A stretch of 34,538 nt of DNA from UBA8199 sp035358715. GTDB lineage: Bacteria > Verrucomicrobiota > Verrucomicrobiia > Limisphaerales > UBA8199. A program made the position numbers and the translations under genes. Shown here piece after piece: positions 16,840 through 26,037 of this stretch (position 1 is its first letter; each line of letters starts with the position of its first letter). Under the pieces are notes generated by a model that saw only the letters and a list, made by a program, of their open reading frames with translations, searched no databases and had not been told where the DNA came from. The stretch spans positions 1-34,538 of the forward strand of contig DAOPPX010000057.1 of assembly GCA_035358715.1 (NCBI GenBank), in the 5' to 3' direction.

Positions 16840-17673
16840 TCAGTTCGACAAGTGGATATCGGTCGCGACGCGGTAGAAGCAGCGAGCCCTGGGGGTGGAG
16901 TCAACCACGGTGATGGTTGTGCCGGAACCGATGATGTTCGTATATCCGGTGAGGGCGGCCCAGTTCGCGGTCCGCAAGTCATCGCACCAATGCACCGCGT
17001 AAGACTGGCCCTGTTCGGCGCGGAAGCGTAGTCGGGGTTGGTTTTGTTGCGGGCCGCCCGACATGTCTATTGCCACTGCGGGCCGGATCAATTCCGGGAT
17101 AAGGCTGAAGTTGTCCAGATAGACATAGGTTTGAAGCGTCAAACCGCTCGCCGGATAGGCGATAATGCCCACTTCTTCAATGGTCGCCAGCGCCTGGGCT
17201 GGCAACGACGTGTAGCCAATTCCCTCAACATACCACTCGGCACTGTCGAAGGGCGCTGCCAGCCTATACCAACTTGTATCCGGCAAATGCCAGTAGCCGA
17301 AGGTGTAAATAGTGTCGTCGTAACTGGAGTAGAAATAGAGATCAACGGCCAGCACCTCGTCCGGATAGTCCACCGAGACGTCCGCCTCGATGGCGGCGAT
17401 CCGGGCGGCGGCATAGTTGCCAACCACCTTTCCCGCTGAACTGGAGATGTCGGCAAACAGGTATGCCAGATCGTTCGTGAAGCCCCCCGAAATGTAGGGA
17501 TCGGTGTCGTCTATCCACTCGGGGTAGAGGTAATTGCCATCGGCCCAAAGCCACCAGGTGTCGGACACGGCCGAGGTGTCAAAAGTCTCCACGAATCCCC
17601 GGGTCTGGGCCTGGACCTGGCAGCCCAGCATCGCCGCTAGAAGAGCGGCGAACAACGTTAGTTTGGTCTTCAT
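16840..17673 (-). CDS. Secreted protein of unknown function with a C-terminal domain shared with the beta-helix protein
   Basis: 277 residues from the ATG at 17673, which is preceded by GGTGA. The signal peptide is MKTKLTLFAALLAAMLGC.. with a plausible AxA-type cleavage at VQAQ; a lipoprotein reading (MLGC) is less likely because position -3 is Met. The mature protein is acidic and aromatic-rich (SDTWWLWADGNYLYPEWIDD), with a beta-sandwich pattern ending in TYVYLDNFSL that recalls concanavalin/LamG-like or carbohydrate-binding modules. The last 65 residues (RLRFRAEQGQSYAVHWCDDL to CFYRVAT) match the pattern of the C-terminus of the beta-helix protein at 6579-9729. No catalytic motif seen. Confidence 0.7.
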   Translation of the reverse strand: MKTKLTLFAALLAAMLGCQVQAQTRGFVETFDTSAVSDTWWLWADGNYLYPEWIDDTDPYISGGFTNDLAYLFADISSSAGKVVGNYAAARIAAIEADVSVDYPDEVLAVDLYFYSSYDDTIYTFGYWHLPDTSWYRLAAPFDSAEWYVEGIGYTSLPAQALATIEEVGIIAYPASGLTLQTYVYLDNFSLIPELIRPAVAIDMSGGPQQNQPRLRFRAEQGQSYAVHWCDDLRTANWAALTGYTNIIGSGTTITVVDSTPRARCFYRVATDIHLSN

Positions 17674-17788
17674 GGCTTCACCTTAGCACAGGTGCTTCTG
17701 CCGGGACAACCAAACCTGATGCCGCAGCGGGCACAAGCACGGAAGGATTAGCCGCCGTTCGCCCGCGCCGCCGCAATCCCGTCCGCCC

Positions 17789-18136
17789 TCACTTCAGCCA
17801 GAGGAGGGTGACGCCCTCGTTGCCTGCATTCAGATCCGGGTCGCCGCGCAGTTCGGGCACGGCGTCCAGCAGGGCGAGCACCTGGTTGTTGAAGATGGAA
17901 AAGTCCTCGCCCGCGATGAACTCCCTGATCACGCCTTCTTTTCTCCGCAGCCGAAACGATTTACGCAGCCCGATGCACAGCGCGCCGCCCTTGCCGGACG
18001 AACCGTAGCCGTGGATCACTTTGAGCACCCGCGTGCCCCCTTGCCTGGCCCGCTTGATTTCCTCGATAACCCGCCGCCGCGCTTCATCCAGCGTGGGCCG
18101 GCTGGCTTCGACGTTGTATGTCCGAATCGCGCTCAT
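17789..18136 (-). CDS. Stand-alone Smr-domain protein
   Basis: 115 residues from the ATG at 18136, which overlaps the stop of the upstream membrane-protein gene as ATGA, indicating translational coupling. The Smr (small MutS-related) signature is clear: TYNVEASRPTLDEARRRVIE corresponds to the usual LDLHG..eeA...v, followed by RVLKVIHGYGSSGKGGAL, the loop that carries the conserved HGxG. Smr domains are nucleases acting on branched DNA or on mRNA, and stand-alone versions have been linked to ribosome rescue. The first histidine motif (LDLHG) is replaced here by NVEAS, so activity may be altered. It is the third gene after lacZ, a placement that gives no functional hint. Confidence 0.78.
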   Translation of the reverse strand: MSAIRTYNVEASRPTLDEARRRVIEEIKRARQGGTRVLKVIHGYGSSGKGGALCIGLRKSFRLRRKEGVIREFIAGEDFSIFNNQVLALLDAVPELRGDPDLNAGNEGVTLLWLK

Positions 18137-19161
18137 GCAAGTCCAGGCGATGCGGCTCGGCGGGCGTGGAGAACCCCTTGCAGGGTCATGATGGCGCAGC
18201 CGAGCTTGAGGGCCTGGACCAGCGAGACGCCGCGCCATGAGAGGTCGGCGATTCGATCAATCGCATGCAGCGACAGCAGGTTGGCGGCCGAAATGCCCAG
18301 ATACAAACCGAAGAACACCAGCAACAGCCGGTACGAACGGTGTGAGCGCCAGCCGAGGATCAGAAAGAGGATGACCGCTGCGCCGGCGATGCTGATCCCA
18401 ACCTTCTGAAACGCGGCCCTCAGGTAGTAGAAATCGCCTGCGCGTGCCACCGTCCGGGCGTGCGTGCCCACCCAACTCTCCAACTCGAACAACTCCCACA
18501 GGCAGACCATCACCAGCAGCACGGCGAGCATCTGCCAAAAGCGGGTTCCCAAGTCTGGCGGGGGGGCTTCGGTGGCGGAAACGGCTCGCCGCGCCACCAC
18601 CGCGGCCGCCAGAAACAGCAGCGCGGTCAGCCAGCGGGGCACGGCCGCCGCGCGCAATGGGCGCTTCGCGTCGTCATCGGGCGGTTGCAGGCGCAACTGC
18701 TTGAGTCGTGTCTCCACCTGGGCGCCAGCCTTGCGGCTCACCGGGATGAACTCGGTGGATGCGACCAGTGTGTGGTCTCGCCAACGGCCCGTCGGGGTCA
18801 GGTAGATGATCCCAGTGACAAATTGCAGCTCGTTCACATGGGGCACCCTTACTTGGAATTCGAAGGTCCCGCCCTCCCTGCCCACCGGTTTGGAGCCGCC
18901 ACTTGCAAGGCACCCTAGCGTACCGTTGCGCGTGGTCGCCCAATGGAGGTCGGCGCACACGCGAGTCGGTTCCGCGAGTGGAGCCAGGTGCACGCGCAAT
19001 GGCAGGGGCTGACCCACAACGGCGCGGCGCGGCGCTTCCACGCGCACCCAGTTGACGCGAGGCTCCATGCGGTCGAGCCCCCACCAGATGGCCGCCGCAG
19101 CCGCCACGACCAGGATCAGCGCGGCATAGCCGAGCGGGTTACCTTTCAGCGCCGGCGGCAT
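18133..19161 (-). CDS. Polytopic membrane protein of unknown function
   Basis: 342 residues from the ATG at 19161, five bases after the beta-galactosidase stop. An N-terminal membrane helix (YAALILVVAAAAAIWWGL) is followed by about 130 extracytoplasmic residues with a beta-sandwich feel (WVRVEAPRRAVVGQPLPLRV to VASTEFIPVSR). Four or five membrane segments fill the second half (TALLFLAAAVVA, LAVLLVMVCLWELFEL, ISIAGAAVILFLILG, LLLVFFGLYLGISAANLL). I do not recognise the family. Close coupling to a secreted beta-galactosidase and to the Smr gene suggests co-expression, but no shared task is evident. An upstream extension of the frame overlaps lacZ and is rejected. Confidence 0.72.
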   Translation of the reverse strand: MPPALKGNPLGYAALILVVAAAAAIWWGLDRMEPRVNWVRVEAPRRAVVGQPLPLRVHLAPLAEPTRVCADLHWATTRNGTLGCLASGGSKPVGREGGTFEFQVRVPHVNELQFVTGIIYLTPTGRWRDHTLVASTEFIPVSRKAGAQVETRLKQLRLQPPDDDAKRPLRAAAVPRWLTALLFLAAAVVARRAVSATEAPPPDLGTRFWQMLAVLLVMVCLWELFELESWVGTHARTVARAGDFYYLRAAFQKVGISIAGAAVILFLILGWRSHRSYRLLLVFFGLYLGISAANLLSLHAIDRIADLSWRGVSLVQALKLGCAIMTLQGVLHARRAASPGLA

Positions 19162-19166
19162 GGGTC

Positions 19167-22100
19167 TCAGGGAACCGGCTGCCGCGCCAACTGCCCGGCG
19201 GCACGGGCCACGGACCGGCCCGACATTCCGCTCGCGTCGAAAGGCCGCAGCCGGAAGCTGTAACGCTGCGCCTGGCAGGGGATGAGGTATTGCTCGTGCG
19301 GCCAGTAGCCCCAACTGTTGTCACCGCCCACTCCCTGCTGTTGCCAGTTCAGGTTCAGCACCACGAAGTCCCGCCGCGGCAGCTCGAACGGATGCTCGGC
19401 TGACTGCAGGTCGTCGGTAGTGTGGTGGAGCGCGTTGACGCTAAGCCGGGGCAGGCCGACGGCGAGCAAGCCGACGCCCTTGCCGTTGGCCAGCGCCACC
19501 CAGCGGACGTCCACCTTGTTGCCGCTTTCTCCCGGCTCGACGTAGTCGTAAAAGAACTGCTCGCGCACCGAACCCGAATAAAGGCCGATGCGGGCGTCCT
19601 TGCGGTCGCAATAGGTTTCCTGCGGCCCGGGGCCGAGCCAGGTGATCCGGTCAAAGCCGGCCGGCATCACCATCTGCAGGCCCAGGCGTGGCAGCTTGGG
19701 CAGGTCGGTCCGGCTGGGGGCGAAATCCGCCTCCACCACCATGTCGCCGGTCCGATGCACGGTGTAAGTGGTGGTCCAATCGGCTGTCACCCGGGGCAGC
19801 CGATGGTGGATGGTCACGACGACCGCGGGCGCCTTCTCCTCCGCGCGGAAGCCGCGCACCTCGGCGCCGGCGTGGGCCGTGCGCCAGATGCCCTGGGACT
19901 CCGCCATCTTGCGTCCGCGGTCATTGTCTGTCGGCGCGCGCCAGAAGTCGGGGCGCAGCGGCGATTGGATCAGCTCGGTTCCCTTGAACCTCAGCGAGCT
20001 GAGCGTGCCGGCCCGCTTGTCGAACGTGGCGGTGAAGTCCTGGCCGCTGATTGTGGCCAGCGCGGCGGTCTGGTCGAGCCGCAGGGCTGGGAGGGGGGCG
20101 GCGTCCGGCACGGAAGCCGGCGCCGAGTCCGGCAGCTTGAACTGATCCCAGGCGATCTCATGTCCCCGGCTGGCCCAGGACTCGTCTTGCTTCAGCCGGA
20201 AGCTGACTTCGATGAAATACTCAACCCCCGGCTTCGGCGTGAAGGCTTTCACAGGAATGGCCAGTTGCGCCGTCGTGTGCGGAGCCAGGTCGGGCGCGGG
20301 GAGTTGGCCCGTTTGAAGTTCCCGGCCATCGCCGGTCAGGCGCCAGACCACAACCGCGATGTCCTTCAGGTTGGTGAAGTCGAACCAGTTCTTCACCTCC
20401 ACGAGTCTCGGCGCCGCAGCCTCGGCGAGCTTGCCTTCCATGGCGAAAGCCGGCTTGCAGTGGACGCATTGGTAGATGTGTTTCACTTCGAGCAAGCCCG
20501 GGTGCGGCCGGCGATCCGGCGTAACCAGGCCATTGCACAGGAAGTTCTGATCGCTGGGCGTGCCGGGCGGACCGTAGTCGCCGCCGAACGCCCAGAAGGT
20601 GGCTTCGCCTTTGACCGGCCGGCGCACCGTGCGCCCGGCATTGCGCTTGATGGGCTCGCGCAGCGCCTGGTCCACCCAATCCCAGATGAACCCGCCTTGC
20701 AGAAACGGCTTGGTGTAGATCAGATCCCAGTAGAGCCACATGTTGCCGGAACTGTTGCCCATGGCGTGGGAATACTCGCACATGATGAGCGGCCGCGCGC
20801 GCTGGGGCTCAGGTTCGAGATCGGCGTCACCCGTGTGTTTGCCGCTCACGCGCTCGCCGTCGGCGTATTGCCGGAGCAGGGACGGGCGCGGGTACATCGG
20901 GCAGAAGATGTCGGTGTTGCGCGCGAACCCGGCGCGCTCGTAATGCACCGGCCGGCCGGGATCGCGCTGTTTCGTCCAGTCGTAGGTCGTCATGAAGTTC
21001 GTTCCGTTGCCGGCCTCGTTGCCGAGCGACCAGATGATCACCGAGGGATGGTTCTTGTCGCGCTCGACCATCCGGACCGTGCGGTCCAGGTGCGCGGCCT
21101 GCCATTCGGGGAACTTCGCCAACGACTCCGAGCCGTAGCCCATGCCGTGGCTCTCGATGTTGGCTTCGTCCACCAGGTAAAGCCCGTAACGGTCGCAGAG
21201 GTCATACCACGCCGGCTGGTTTGGGTAATGCGCGGTGCGGACGGCGTTGACGTTATGCTGCTTCATCACATGAATGTCGCGAACCATGCTCTCCACGGTG
21301 ACCGCCTGGCCGCAGTCAGGGTCGGTCTCATGCCGGTTCACACCCTTGATCAGGATGCGCTGGCCGTTGACCAGCAGGTTCCCGTCCCGGATCTCGACTT
21401 TGCGGAAGCCGACATTCACCGGGATAACCTCTAGCGCGCGCCCCATGTTGTCCCGGAGCGTGATCAGCAGCTTGTAGAGATGGGGCGTCTCGGCGCTCCA
21501 TTTCAGCGGGTTGGGCACGCGGGCATGAAGTGCCGCCTCGGTCTCCCAGCCCGGTTCGGCGTATGTCTTCGTCGGGACATCGAAGACCTCGACCTTGCGG
21601 CCGGCCGGGTCGAGCAAGGTCGCGTCGAGGAACAGGGCGCGGGGCGATCGGGTGTAATTGGTTAGCTTCAGGTCAACCCGCAACGCCGCGTCGCGATACT
21701 GCGCATCCAACTCCGTTTTCACCTCGAAGTCGCGGATGTGAACCTCGGGCGGCGACCAGAGATAGACATCCCGGAAAATGCCGCTCATGCGCCAGAAGTC
21801 CTGATCTTCGAGGTACGAACCGTCGCACCAGCGAAAGTTCTCGACCGCCAGCAGGTTCTCCCCGGGGGCGAGAAACGGCGTGATGTCGAACTCCAGCGGC
21901 GTTCGTGAATCCTTGCCCATGCCCACCGCCTGACCGTTTACCCAGACCTGGCAGAAGGAATTCACGCCGTCGAACGTCAGCAGCACGCGGCGGCCTGACC
22001 AGTCCCCGGGCACGGTGAAAGTCCGGCGATAGGCATTGACCGTGTTGTTCGGGTCATCCTCCGGCACCAACGGCGGGCGCCAGGGCTTGGGCCACGGGTA

Positions 22101-22490
22101 GGGCACGTTCACGTAAATCGGAATGCCATAGCCCTCCATCTCGACGTTGGCGGGCTCCGGGATGGTTGGCCATGCCCGGTCGTCGAAACCCGGCGCCCAG
22201 AAGCCCGCCACCCGCTCGCGGTGGTTCCTGCCGTAGTGGTATTTCCACTGGCCATTGAGCGAACGATAGCAGGGCGACTTCACCCGCTCGGCATTCGACA
22301 CCGGGCCGATCTTCAACGCGGTCTTGGCGTCCGGGCAAATAACCATGGTGGCGTGCGGCGCGAGGTTGTTGCGGCCGGTCAGTTGCGGGTTCTGCCAGTC
22401 TTCGAGCGCGCCGGCCCCGGAGGCGCCGCCGGCGGCAAAGGCCAGAAGCATCCCCGGGAGCAAGTTCCTTAACGAGTTCATGTTTGCCAT
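19167..22490 (-). CDS. lacZ: Secreted GH2 beta-galactosidase (LacZ type)
   Basis: About 1107 residues counted from the ATG at 22490; ATG 22481 is equally possible because neither has a good Shine-Dalgarno. A hydrophobic leader (NLLPGMLLAFAAGGASGAG) indicates export to the periplasm. The domain order is that of E. coli LacZ: N-terminal sugar-binding jelly roll (PAWRP.. type, here YVNVPYPWPKPW), immunoglobulin-like domain, TIM barrel with acid/base Glu492 in WSLGNEAGNG and nucleophile Glu572 in MCEYSHAMGNSSG, a linker domain, and a C-terminal beta-galactosidase small-chain domain (FWRAPTDNDRG). It hydrolyses terminal beta-D-galactosides, probably from galactan or glycan debris. Divergent from glcD across 123 bases. 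First gene of a three-gene unit. Confidence 0.92.
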   Translation of the reverse strand: MANMNSLRNLLPGMLLAFAAGGASGAGALEDWQNPQLTGRNNLAPHATMVICPDAKTALKIGPVSNAERVKSPCYRSLNGQWKYHYGRNHRERVAGFWAPGFDDRAWPTIPEPANVEMEGYGIPIYVNVPYPWPKPWRPPLVPEDDPNNTVNAYRRTFTVPGDWSGRRVLLTFDGVNSFCQVWVNGQAVGMGKDSRTPLEFDITPFLAPGENLLAVENFRWCDGSYLEDQDFWRMSGIFRDVYLWSPPEVHIRDFEVKTELDAQYRDAALRVDLKLTNYTRSPRALFLDATLLDPAGRKVEVFDVPTKTYAEPGWETEAALHARVPNPLKWSAETPHLYKLLITLRDNMGRALEVIPVNVGFRKVEIRDGNLLVNGQRILIKGVNRHETDPDCGQAVTVESMVRDIHVMKQHNVNAVRTAHYPNQPAWYDLCDRYGLYLVDEANIESHGMGYGSESLAKFPEWQAAHLDRTVRMVERDKNHPSVIIWSLGNEAGNGTNFMTTYDWTKQRDPGRPVHYERAGFARNTDIFCPMYPRPSLLRQYADGERVSGKHTGDADLEPEPQRARPLIMCEYSHAMGNSSGNMWLYWDLIYTKPFLQGGFIWDWVDQALREPIKRNAGRTVRRPVKGEATFWAFGGDYGPPGTPSDQNFLCNGLVTPDRRPHPGLLEVKHIYQCVHCKPAFAMEGKLAEAAAPRLVEVKNWFDFTNLKDIAVVVWRLTGDGRELQTGQLPAPDLAPHTTAQLAIPVKAFTPKPGVEYFIEVSFRLKQDESWASRGHEIAWDQFKLPDSAPASVPDAAPLPALRLDQTAALATISGQDFTATFDKRAGTLSSLRFKGTELIQSPLRPDFWRAPTDNDRGRKMAESQGIWRTAHAGAEVRGFRAEEKAPAVVVTIHHRLPRVTADWTTTYTVHRTGDMVVEADFAPSRTDLPKLPRLGLQMVMPAGFDRITWLGPGPQETYCDRKDARIGLYSGSVREQFFYDYVEPGESGNKVDVRWVALANGKGVGLLAVGLPRLSVNALHHTTDDLQSAEHPFELPRRDFVVLNLNWQQQGVGGDNSWGYWPHEQYLIPCQAQRYSFRLRPFDASGMSGRSVARAAGQLARQPVP

Positions 22491-22613
22491 GCGTCTATTG
22501 TGTAGCCGAAAGCCCCCGGCGGTGGCAACTTCCCAGCCGTCCATCCGCAAACCGCAACGCTCGTTTTCTTGACCCAGCCGCCCGGCTCAAACATCCTGCG
22601 GCAGCGAACTCTT

Positions 22614-23999
22614 ATGTCACTCGGGCAAAATATCATCTCCGAATTGCGGCGCATCGTGGGCGACGGCAATGTCCTGACGGAAAAGGAAGACCTGATCCCG
22701 TATTCCTTCGACGGCACCGCCGCGCTGCAGCAGATGCCGGGGTGCGTCGCCTTCGCAACAACCACGGATCAGGTTGTCGGCGTGCTGAAGCTGGCCGGCC
22801 AGACCCGGACCGCCGTCGTGACGCGCGGCTCCGGCACCGGCTTGAGCGGCGGCAGCCTGCCCAGCCCGGATTGCATCGTCCTTTGCCTCGCCAAGATGGA
22901 CAAAGTGCTGGAGTTGGACCGCGCCAACCTCACCCTGCGGGTCGAGGCGGGCGCCACGACGCAGGCAATCGCCGATGCCGCAGGCGCGGCGGGCCTGTTC
23001 TACCCCCCGGACCCCGGCTCCCTGAAGATTTCCACCATCGGCGGCAACGTGGCCGAGAACTCCGGCGGGTTGCGCGGGCTCAAGTACGGCGTCACGCGCA
23101 ATTACGTCATGGGGTTGGAGGTGGTGTTGCCGGATGGGGAGGTGCTCTGGACCGGCAACAAGTGCGTGAAGGATGTGGCGGGTTATTCGCTGCGCGACCT
23201 GTTCATCGGCTCCGAGGGCACGCTGGGCGTCATCACCAGGGTGCTGCTCAAGCTCATCCCCAAGCCCGCCGCCCAGAAAACACTGGTCGCAACCTTCCCA
23301 CAGATGGACCAGGCCGCCCAGACCGTTTCGGACATCATTGCCGCCCAGGTCATTCCCTGCACGCTGGAATTCCTGGACCGCACCACCATCCATTGTGTCG
23401 AGGACTTCGCCAAGGTCGGCCTGCCGCTGGATTGCGAGGCGCTCCTGCTCATGGAAACCGACGGCCACCCCGGCCAGGTCGCCGACGAAGCCGCCAAGAT
23501 GGAAAGCATCGCCCGCCAGAACGGGGCCAAGGAAGTGCGTGTCGCCCGGGATGACGCCGAGGCGGCCAAGCTGGCTACCGCCCGGCGTAGCGCCTTTTCC
23601 GCCCTCGCCCGCGTCTCGCCCACCACCATTCTCGAAGATGCCACCGTGCCGCGCAGCGAGCTGGCGAAGATGATCCGCTTCGTCGCCGCCGTCGCCGCCA
23701 AACACAAGCTGCGCATCGGCACCTTCGGCCACATGGGCGACGGCAACCTGCATCCGACCTTCCTCACCGACGAGCGCAACCAGGACGAAATGCATCGCGT
23801 GGAGGAGGCCTTTAAGGAGATCTTCACCGAGGCAATCCGCCTGGGCGGCACGATTACCGGCGAGCACGGCATCGGCGTGTCGAAGAAATCCTTCCTGCCC
23901 AGGTTTGCCGGCGACGCCCAAATGCGCGTCATGCGCGAGCTGCGCCGCGTGCTCGACCCGAACGGCCTTCTGAATCCGGGGAAGATGTTTGACCAGTGA
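22614..23999 (+). CDS. glcD: Glycolate oxidase FAD-binding subunit
   Basis: 461 residues from the ATG at 22614; an in-frame TTG at 22569 would add 15 residues. PCMH-type FAD-binding motifs are VTRGSGTGLSGGSLP, PPDPGSLKISTIGGNVAENS and KYGVTRNYVMGLEVVLPDGE. The C-terminal FAD-linked oxidase domain shows TFGHMGDGNLHPTFL and TGEHGIGVSKKSFLP. It oxidises glycolate (or D-lactate and similar 2-hydroxy acids) and passes electrons to the Fe-S partner. The stop overlaps the GTG start of glcF. No separate glcE is present, so the enzyme would be a GlcD/GlcF pair rather than the E. coli DEF trio. D-lactate dehydrogenase activity cannot be excluded from sequence. Confidence 0.9.
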   Translation: MSLGQNIISELRRIVGDGNVLTEKEDLIPYSFDGTAALQQMPGCVAFATTTDQVVGVLKLAGQTRTAVVTRGSGTGLSGGSLPSPDCIVLCLAKMDKVLELDRANLTLRVEAGATTQAIADAAGAAGLFYPPDPGSLKISTIGGNVAENSGGLRGLKYGVTRNYVMGLEVVLPDGEVLWTGNKCVKDVAGYSLRDLFIGSEGTLGVITRVLLKLIPKPAAQKTLVATFPQMDQAAQTVSDIIAAQVIPCTLEFLDRTTIHCVEDFAKVGLPLDCEALLLMETDGHPGQVADEAAKMESIARQNGAKEVRVARDDAEAAKLATARRSAFSALARVSPTTILEDATVPRSELAKMIRFVAAVAAKHKLRIGTFGHMGDGNLHPTFLTDERNQDEMHRVEEAFKEIFTEAIRLGGTITGEHGIGVSKKSFLPRFAGDAQMRVMRELRRVLDPNGLLNPGKMFDQ

Positions 24000-25294
24000 C
24001 CCCCCCCGTTTCCCATCTCAAGGGCCTTGATTACTCGGTCGTGCAGCAATGCATGCACTGCGGGCTGTGCCTGCCCACCTGCCCGACTTACGATGCGACC
24101 AAGATCGAGCGCCACAGCCCCCGCGGACGCATATCGCTGATGCGGGCGATTGCCGATGGCCGGCTGGACGTGACCAGAACATTCGCCGACGAGATGTACT
24201 TCTGCCTCGGCTGCCTGGCCTGCATGAGCGCCTGCCCGGCGGGCGTCAACTACGCCGAACTGTTCGAGCATGCCCGCGCCGAGGCCGAGTTCAGCGGCGT
24301 GCTCAAGTCGCCCCCGCGCAACTTCATCCGCGCCTTTGCCATCCGCTGGCTGTTCATGGACCTGGGCCACCTGCGGTTCGTGGGCCGCATCCTGCGGCTT
24401 TACCAGCAACTCGGCCTGCAAACGCTCGTCCGGCGCAGCGGCGTGCTCAAACTCCTGCCCAAACGCCTGCGCGAGCTGGAGGCATTCACGCCCGACATTC
24501 AGCCCAGGTTCTCCGCCGAGCTGATTGCGCCCGTCACGCCCGCCGCGGGCCGCAAGCGCTACCGCGTCGCCATGCTCACCGGCTGCGCCCAGGACCTCAT
24601 CTTCAGCGACATCAACCGCGACACGGTAGAGGTGCTGGCGCACAATGGTTGCGAAGTATTCACCCCCAAAAAGCAGCTCTGCTGCGGCTCACTCCACGCC
24701 CACAATGGCGAGTGGGGCATGGCGCAGGAGCTGGCGCGCAAGCAGATCGAGCAATTCCCGCCCGACCAGTTTGATGCCATCATCAGCAACGCCGGCGGCT
24801 GCGGCTCCCACCTCAAGCACTACCACAAGCTGTTGGCCGATGACCCGGCCTATCACGACCGCGCCGTGCTCTGGGACAAGAAGGTCAAAGACATCCACGA
24901 GTGGCTCATGGAGATCGGCATCCAGCCGCCCGCCAACCACGCGCCGCCGCAGGTGGTGACCTATCACGAGTCCTGCCACCTGGCGCACGGGCAGAAGATC
25001 ACCGCCCAGCCGCGCCAGTTGCTGAAGCTCATCCCCAACCTGAAGCTCGTCGAGCTGCCCGAAAGCACGTGGTGCTGCGGCAGCGCCGGCATCTACAACA
25101 TTGTGCAGCCGGAAATGGCGAACAAGCTCCTGGACCGCAAGCTCGGGCACCTCCAGTCCACCGGTGCCACCGTCGTGGCCAACGGCAACTCGGGTTGCCT
25201 CCTGCAGCTCATCAACGGCGTGAAGCAGAAGGGCCTGAAGGTGCGCGTGGTGCATCCGATCACCCTGCTCGCCGAAGCCTATCGCCGAGGATGA
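23996..25294 (+). CDS. glcF: Glycolate oxidase iron-sulfur subunit
   Basis: 432 residues starting at a GTG that overlaps the glcD stop (GTGA), a strong sign of coupled synthesis. Two [4Fe-4S] ligands sets are seen: Cys19, 22, 25, 29 (CMHCGLCLPTCP) and Cys70, 73, 76, 80 (CLGCLACMSACP). The second half has two CCG domains (KKQLCCGSLHAHNGE with NAGGCGSH, and TYHESCHLAHGQK with STWCCGSAG and NGNSGCLLQL), as in GlcF and heterodisulfide-reductase-like proteins. It relays electrons from the flavin of GlcD to the quinone pool at the membrane. The eda start lies 42 bases downstream. Confidence 0.93.
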   Translation: MTPPVSHLKGLDYSVVQQCMHCGLCLPTCPTYDATKIERHSPRGRISLMRAIADGRLDVTRTFADEMYFCLGCLACMSACPAGVNYAELFEHARAEAEFSGVLKSPPRNFIRAFAIRWLFMDLGHLRFVGRILRLYQQLGLQTLVRRSGVLKLLPKRLRELEAFTPDIQPRFSAELIAPVTPAAGRKRYRVAMLTGCAQDLIFSDINRDTVEVLAHNGCEVFTPKKQLCCGSLHAHNGEWGMAQELARKQIEQFPPDQFDAIISNAGGCGSHLKHYHKLLADDPAYHDRAVLWDKKVKDIHEWLMEIGIQPPANHAPPQVVTYHESCHLAHGQKITAQPRQLLKLIPNLKLVELPESTWCCGSAGIYNIVQPEMANKLLDRKLGHLQSTGATVVANGNSGCLLQLINGVKQKGLKVRVVHPITLLAEAYRRG

Positions 25295-25336
25295 AGATGC
25301 GCGTAAGGAGCCGTCTGCTCCCGAAGGAAAGAGACC

Positions 25337-25987
25337 ATGCGAACTAAAGCAGAGATCATCTCCCTCCTCACCAACCCCGGCGTCATCGCCATTGTCCGCG
25401 CGCAGCAGGCCGCGCAGGTGGGGCCGCTGTTCGAGGCGCTCATCGCGGGCGGCCTCAACGCCATCGAAATCACCATGACCACCCCCAACGCCCTGGGGGC
25501 CATCCGCGAAGCGCGCGAGAAGATCGGCGAGCGCGCCCTGACCGGCGTCGGCACCGTGATCACTGCGGACACCTGCCGCGCGGCCATCGAGGCGGGCGCG
25601 GAGTTTGTGGTTACGCCCGTCTGCCGCCCGGAGTTGGTGGCCATCGCGCATGCCGCCGGGCGTCCGATCATGCTCGGCGCCTATACCCCCACCGAAGCGC
25701 AAACCGCGCACGAAGCCGGCGCGGACTTCGTCAAAATCTTCCCGGCGGACAAGCTCGGGCCGGGTTACATCAAGGCGTTGCGCGGGCCCCTGCCGCATTT
25801 GCGCATTGTGCCCACCGGCGGCGTGGACGTGCCAAACGTCGCGGATTTCCTGAAGGCCGGCTGCGCGGCGCTGGGCGTCGGCACGGCGCTGGTTTCCCCC
25901 AAAATCCTCCAGGAGGGCGACTGGCCGGAGCTGACCCGCCGGGCCGCCGCATTCGCCGCGGCCGCCCGCCAGGCGCAGGCGCGCTGA
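25337..25987 (+). CDS. eda: 2-dehydro-3-deoxyphosphogluconate / 4-hydroxy-2-oxoglutarate aldolase
   Basis: 216 residues, a class I aldolase forming a Schiff base with pyruvate. The signature residues are visible: Arg21 in IAIVRA, Glu44 in AIEITMTTP, TPVCRPELV, Lys133 in FVKIFPAD and the PTGGVDVPN phosphate loop. It cleaves KDPG to pyruvate and glyceraldehyde-3-phosphate, or KHG to pyruvate and glyoxylate. The ATG at 25337 is preceded by GAAGGAAAG, one of the better ribosome sites here. Placement after glcDF favours a role in glyoxylate or sugar-acid metabolism; no edd or 2-keto-3-deoxygluconate kinase is next to it, so the KHG activity is worth considering. Confidence 0.92.
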   Translation: MRTKAEIISLLTNPGVIAIVRAQQAAQVGPLFEALIAGGLNAIEITMTTPNALGAIREAREKIGERALTGVGTVITADTCRAAIEAGAEFVVTPVCRPELVAIAHAAGRPIMLGAYTPTEAQTAHEAGADFVKIFPADKLGPGYIKALRGPLPHLRIVPTGGVDVPNVADFLKAGCAALGVGTALVSPKILQEGDWPELTRRAAAFAAAARQAQAR

Positions 25988-26037
25988 TTCGCTTTTTCAG
26001 CATTGATTCCGCCCGGCCGATTCCTAAATTCAGCCAC

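Noticed and set aside
19422..21434. 670-codon plus-strand open frame
   Set aside because: Lies wholly antisense to the catalytic domains of the beta-galactosidase, shows no domain, and has the composition expected of a GC-rich shadow frame.
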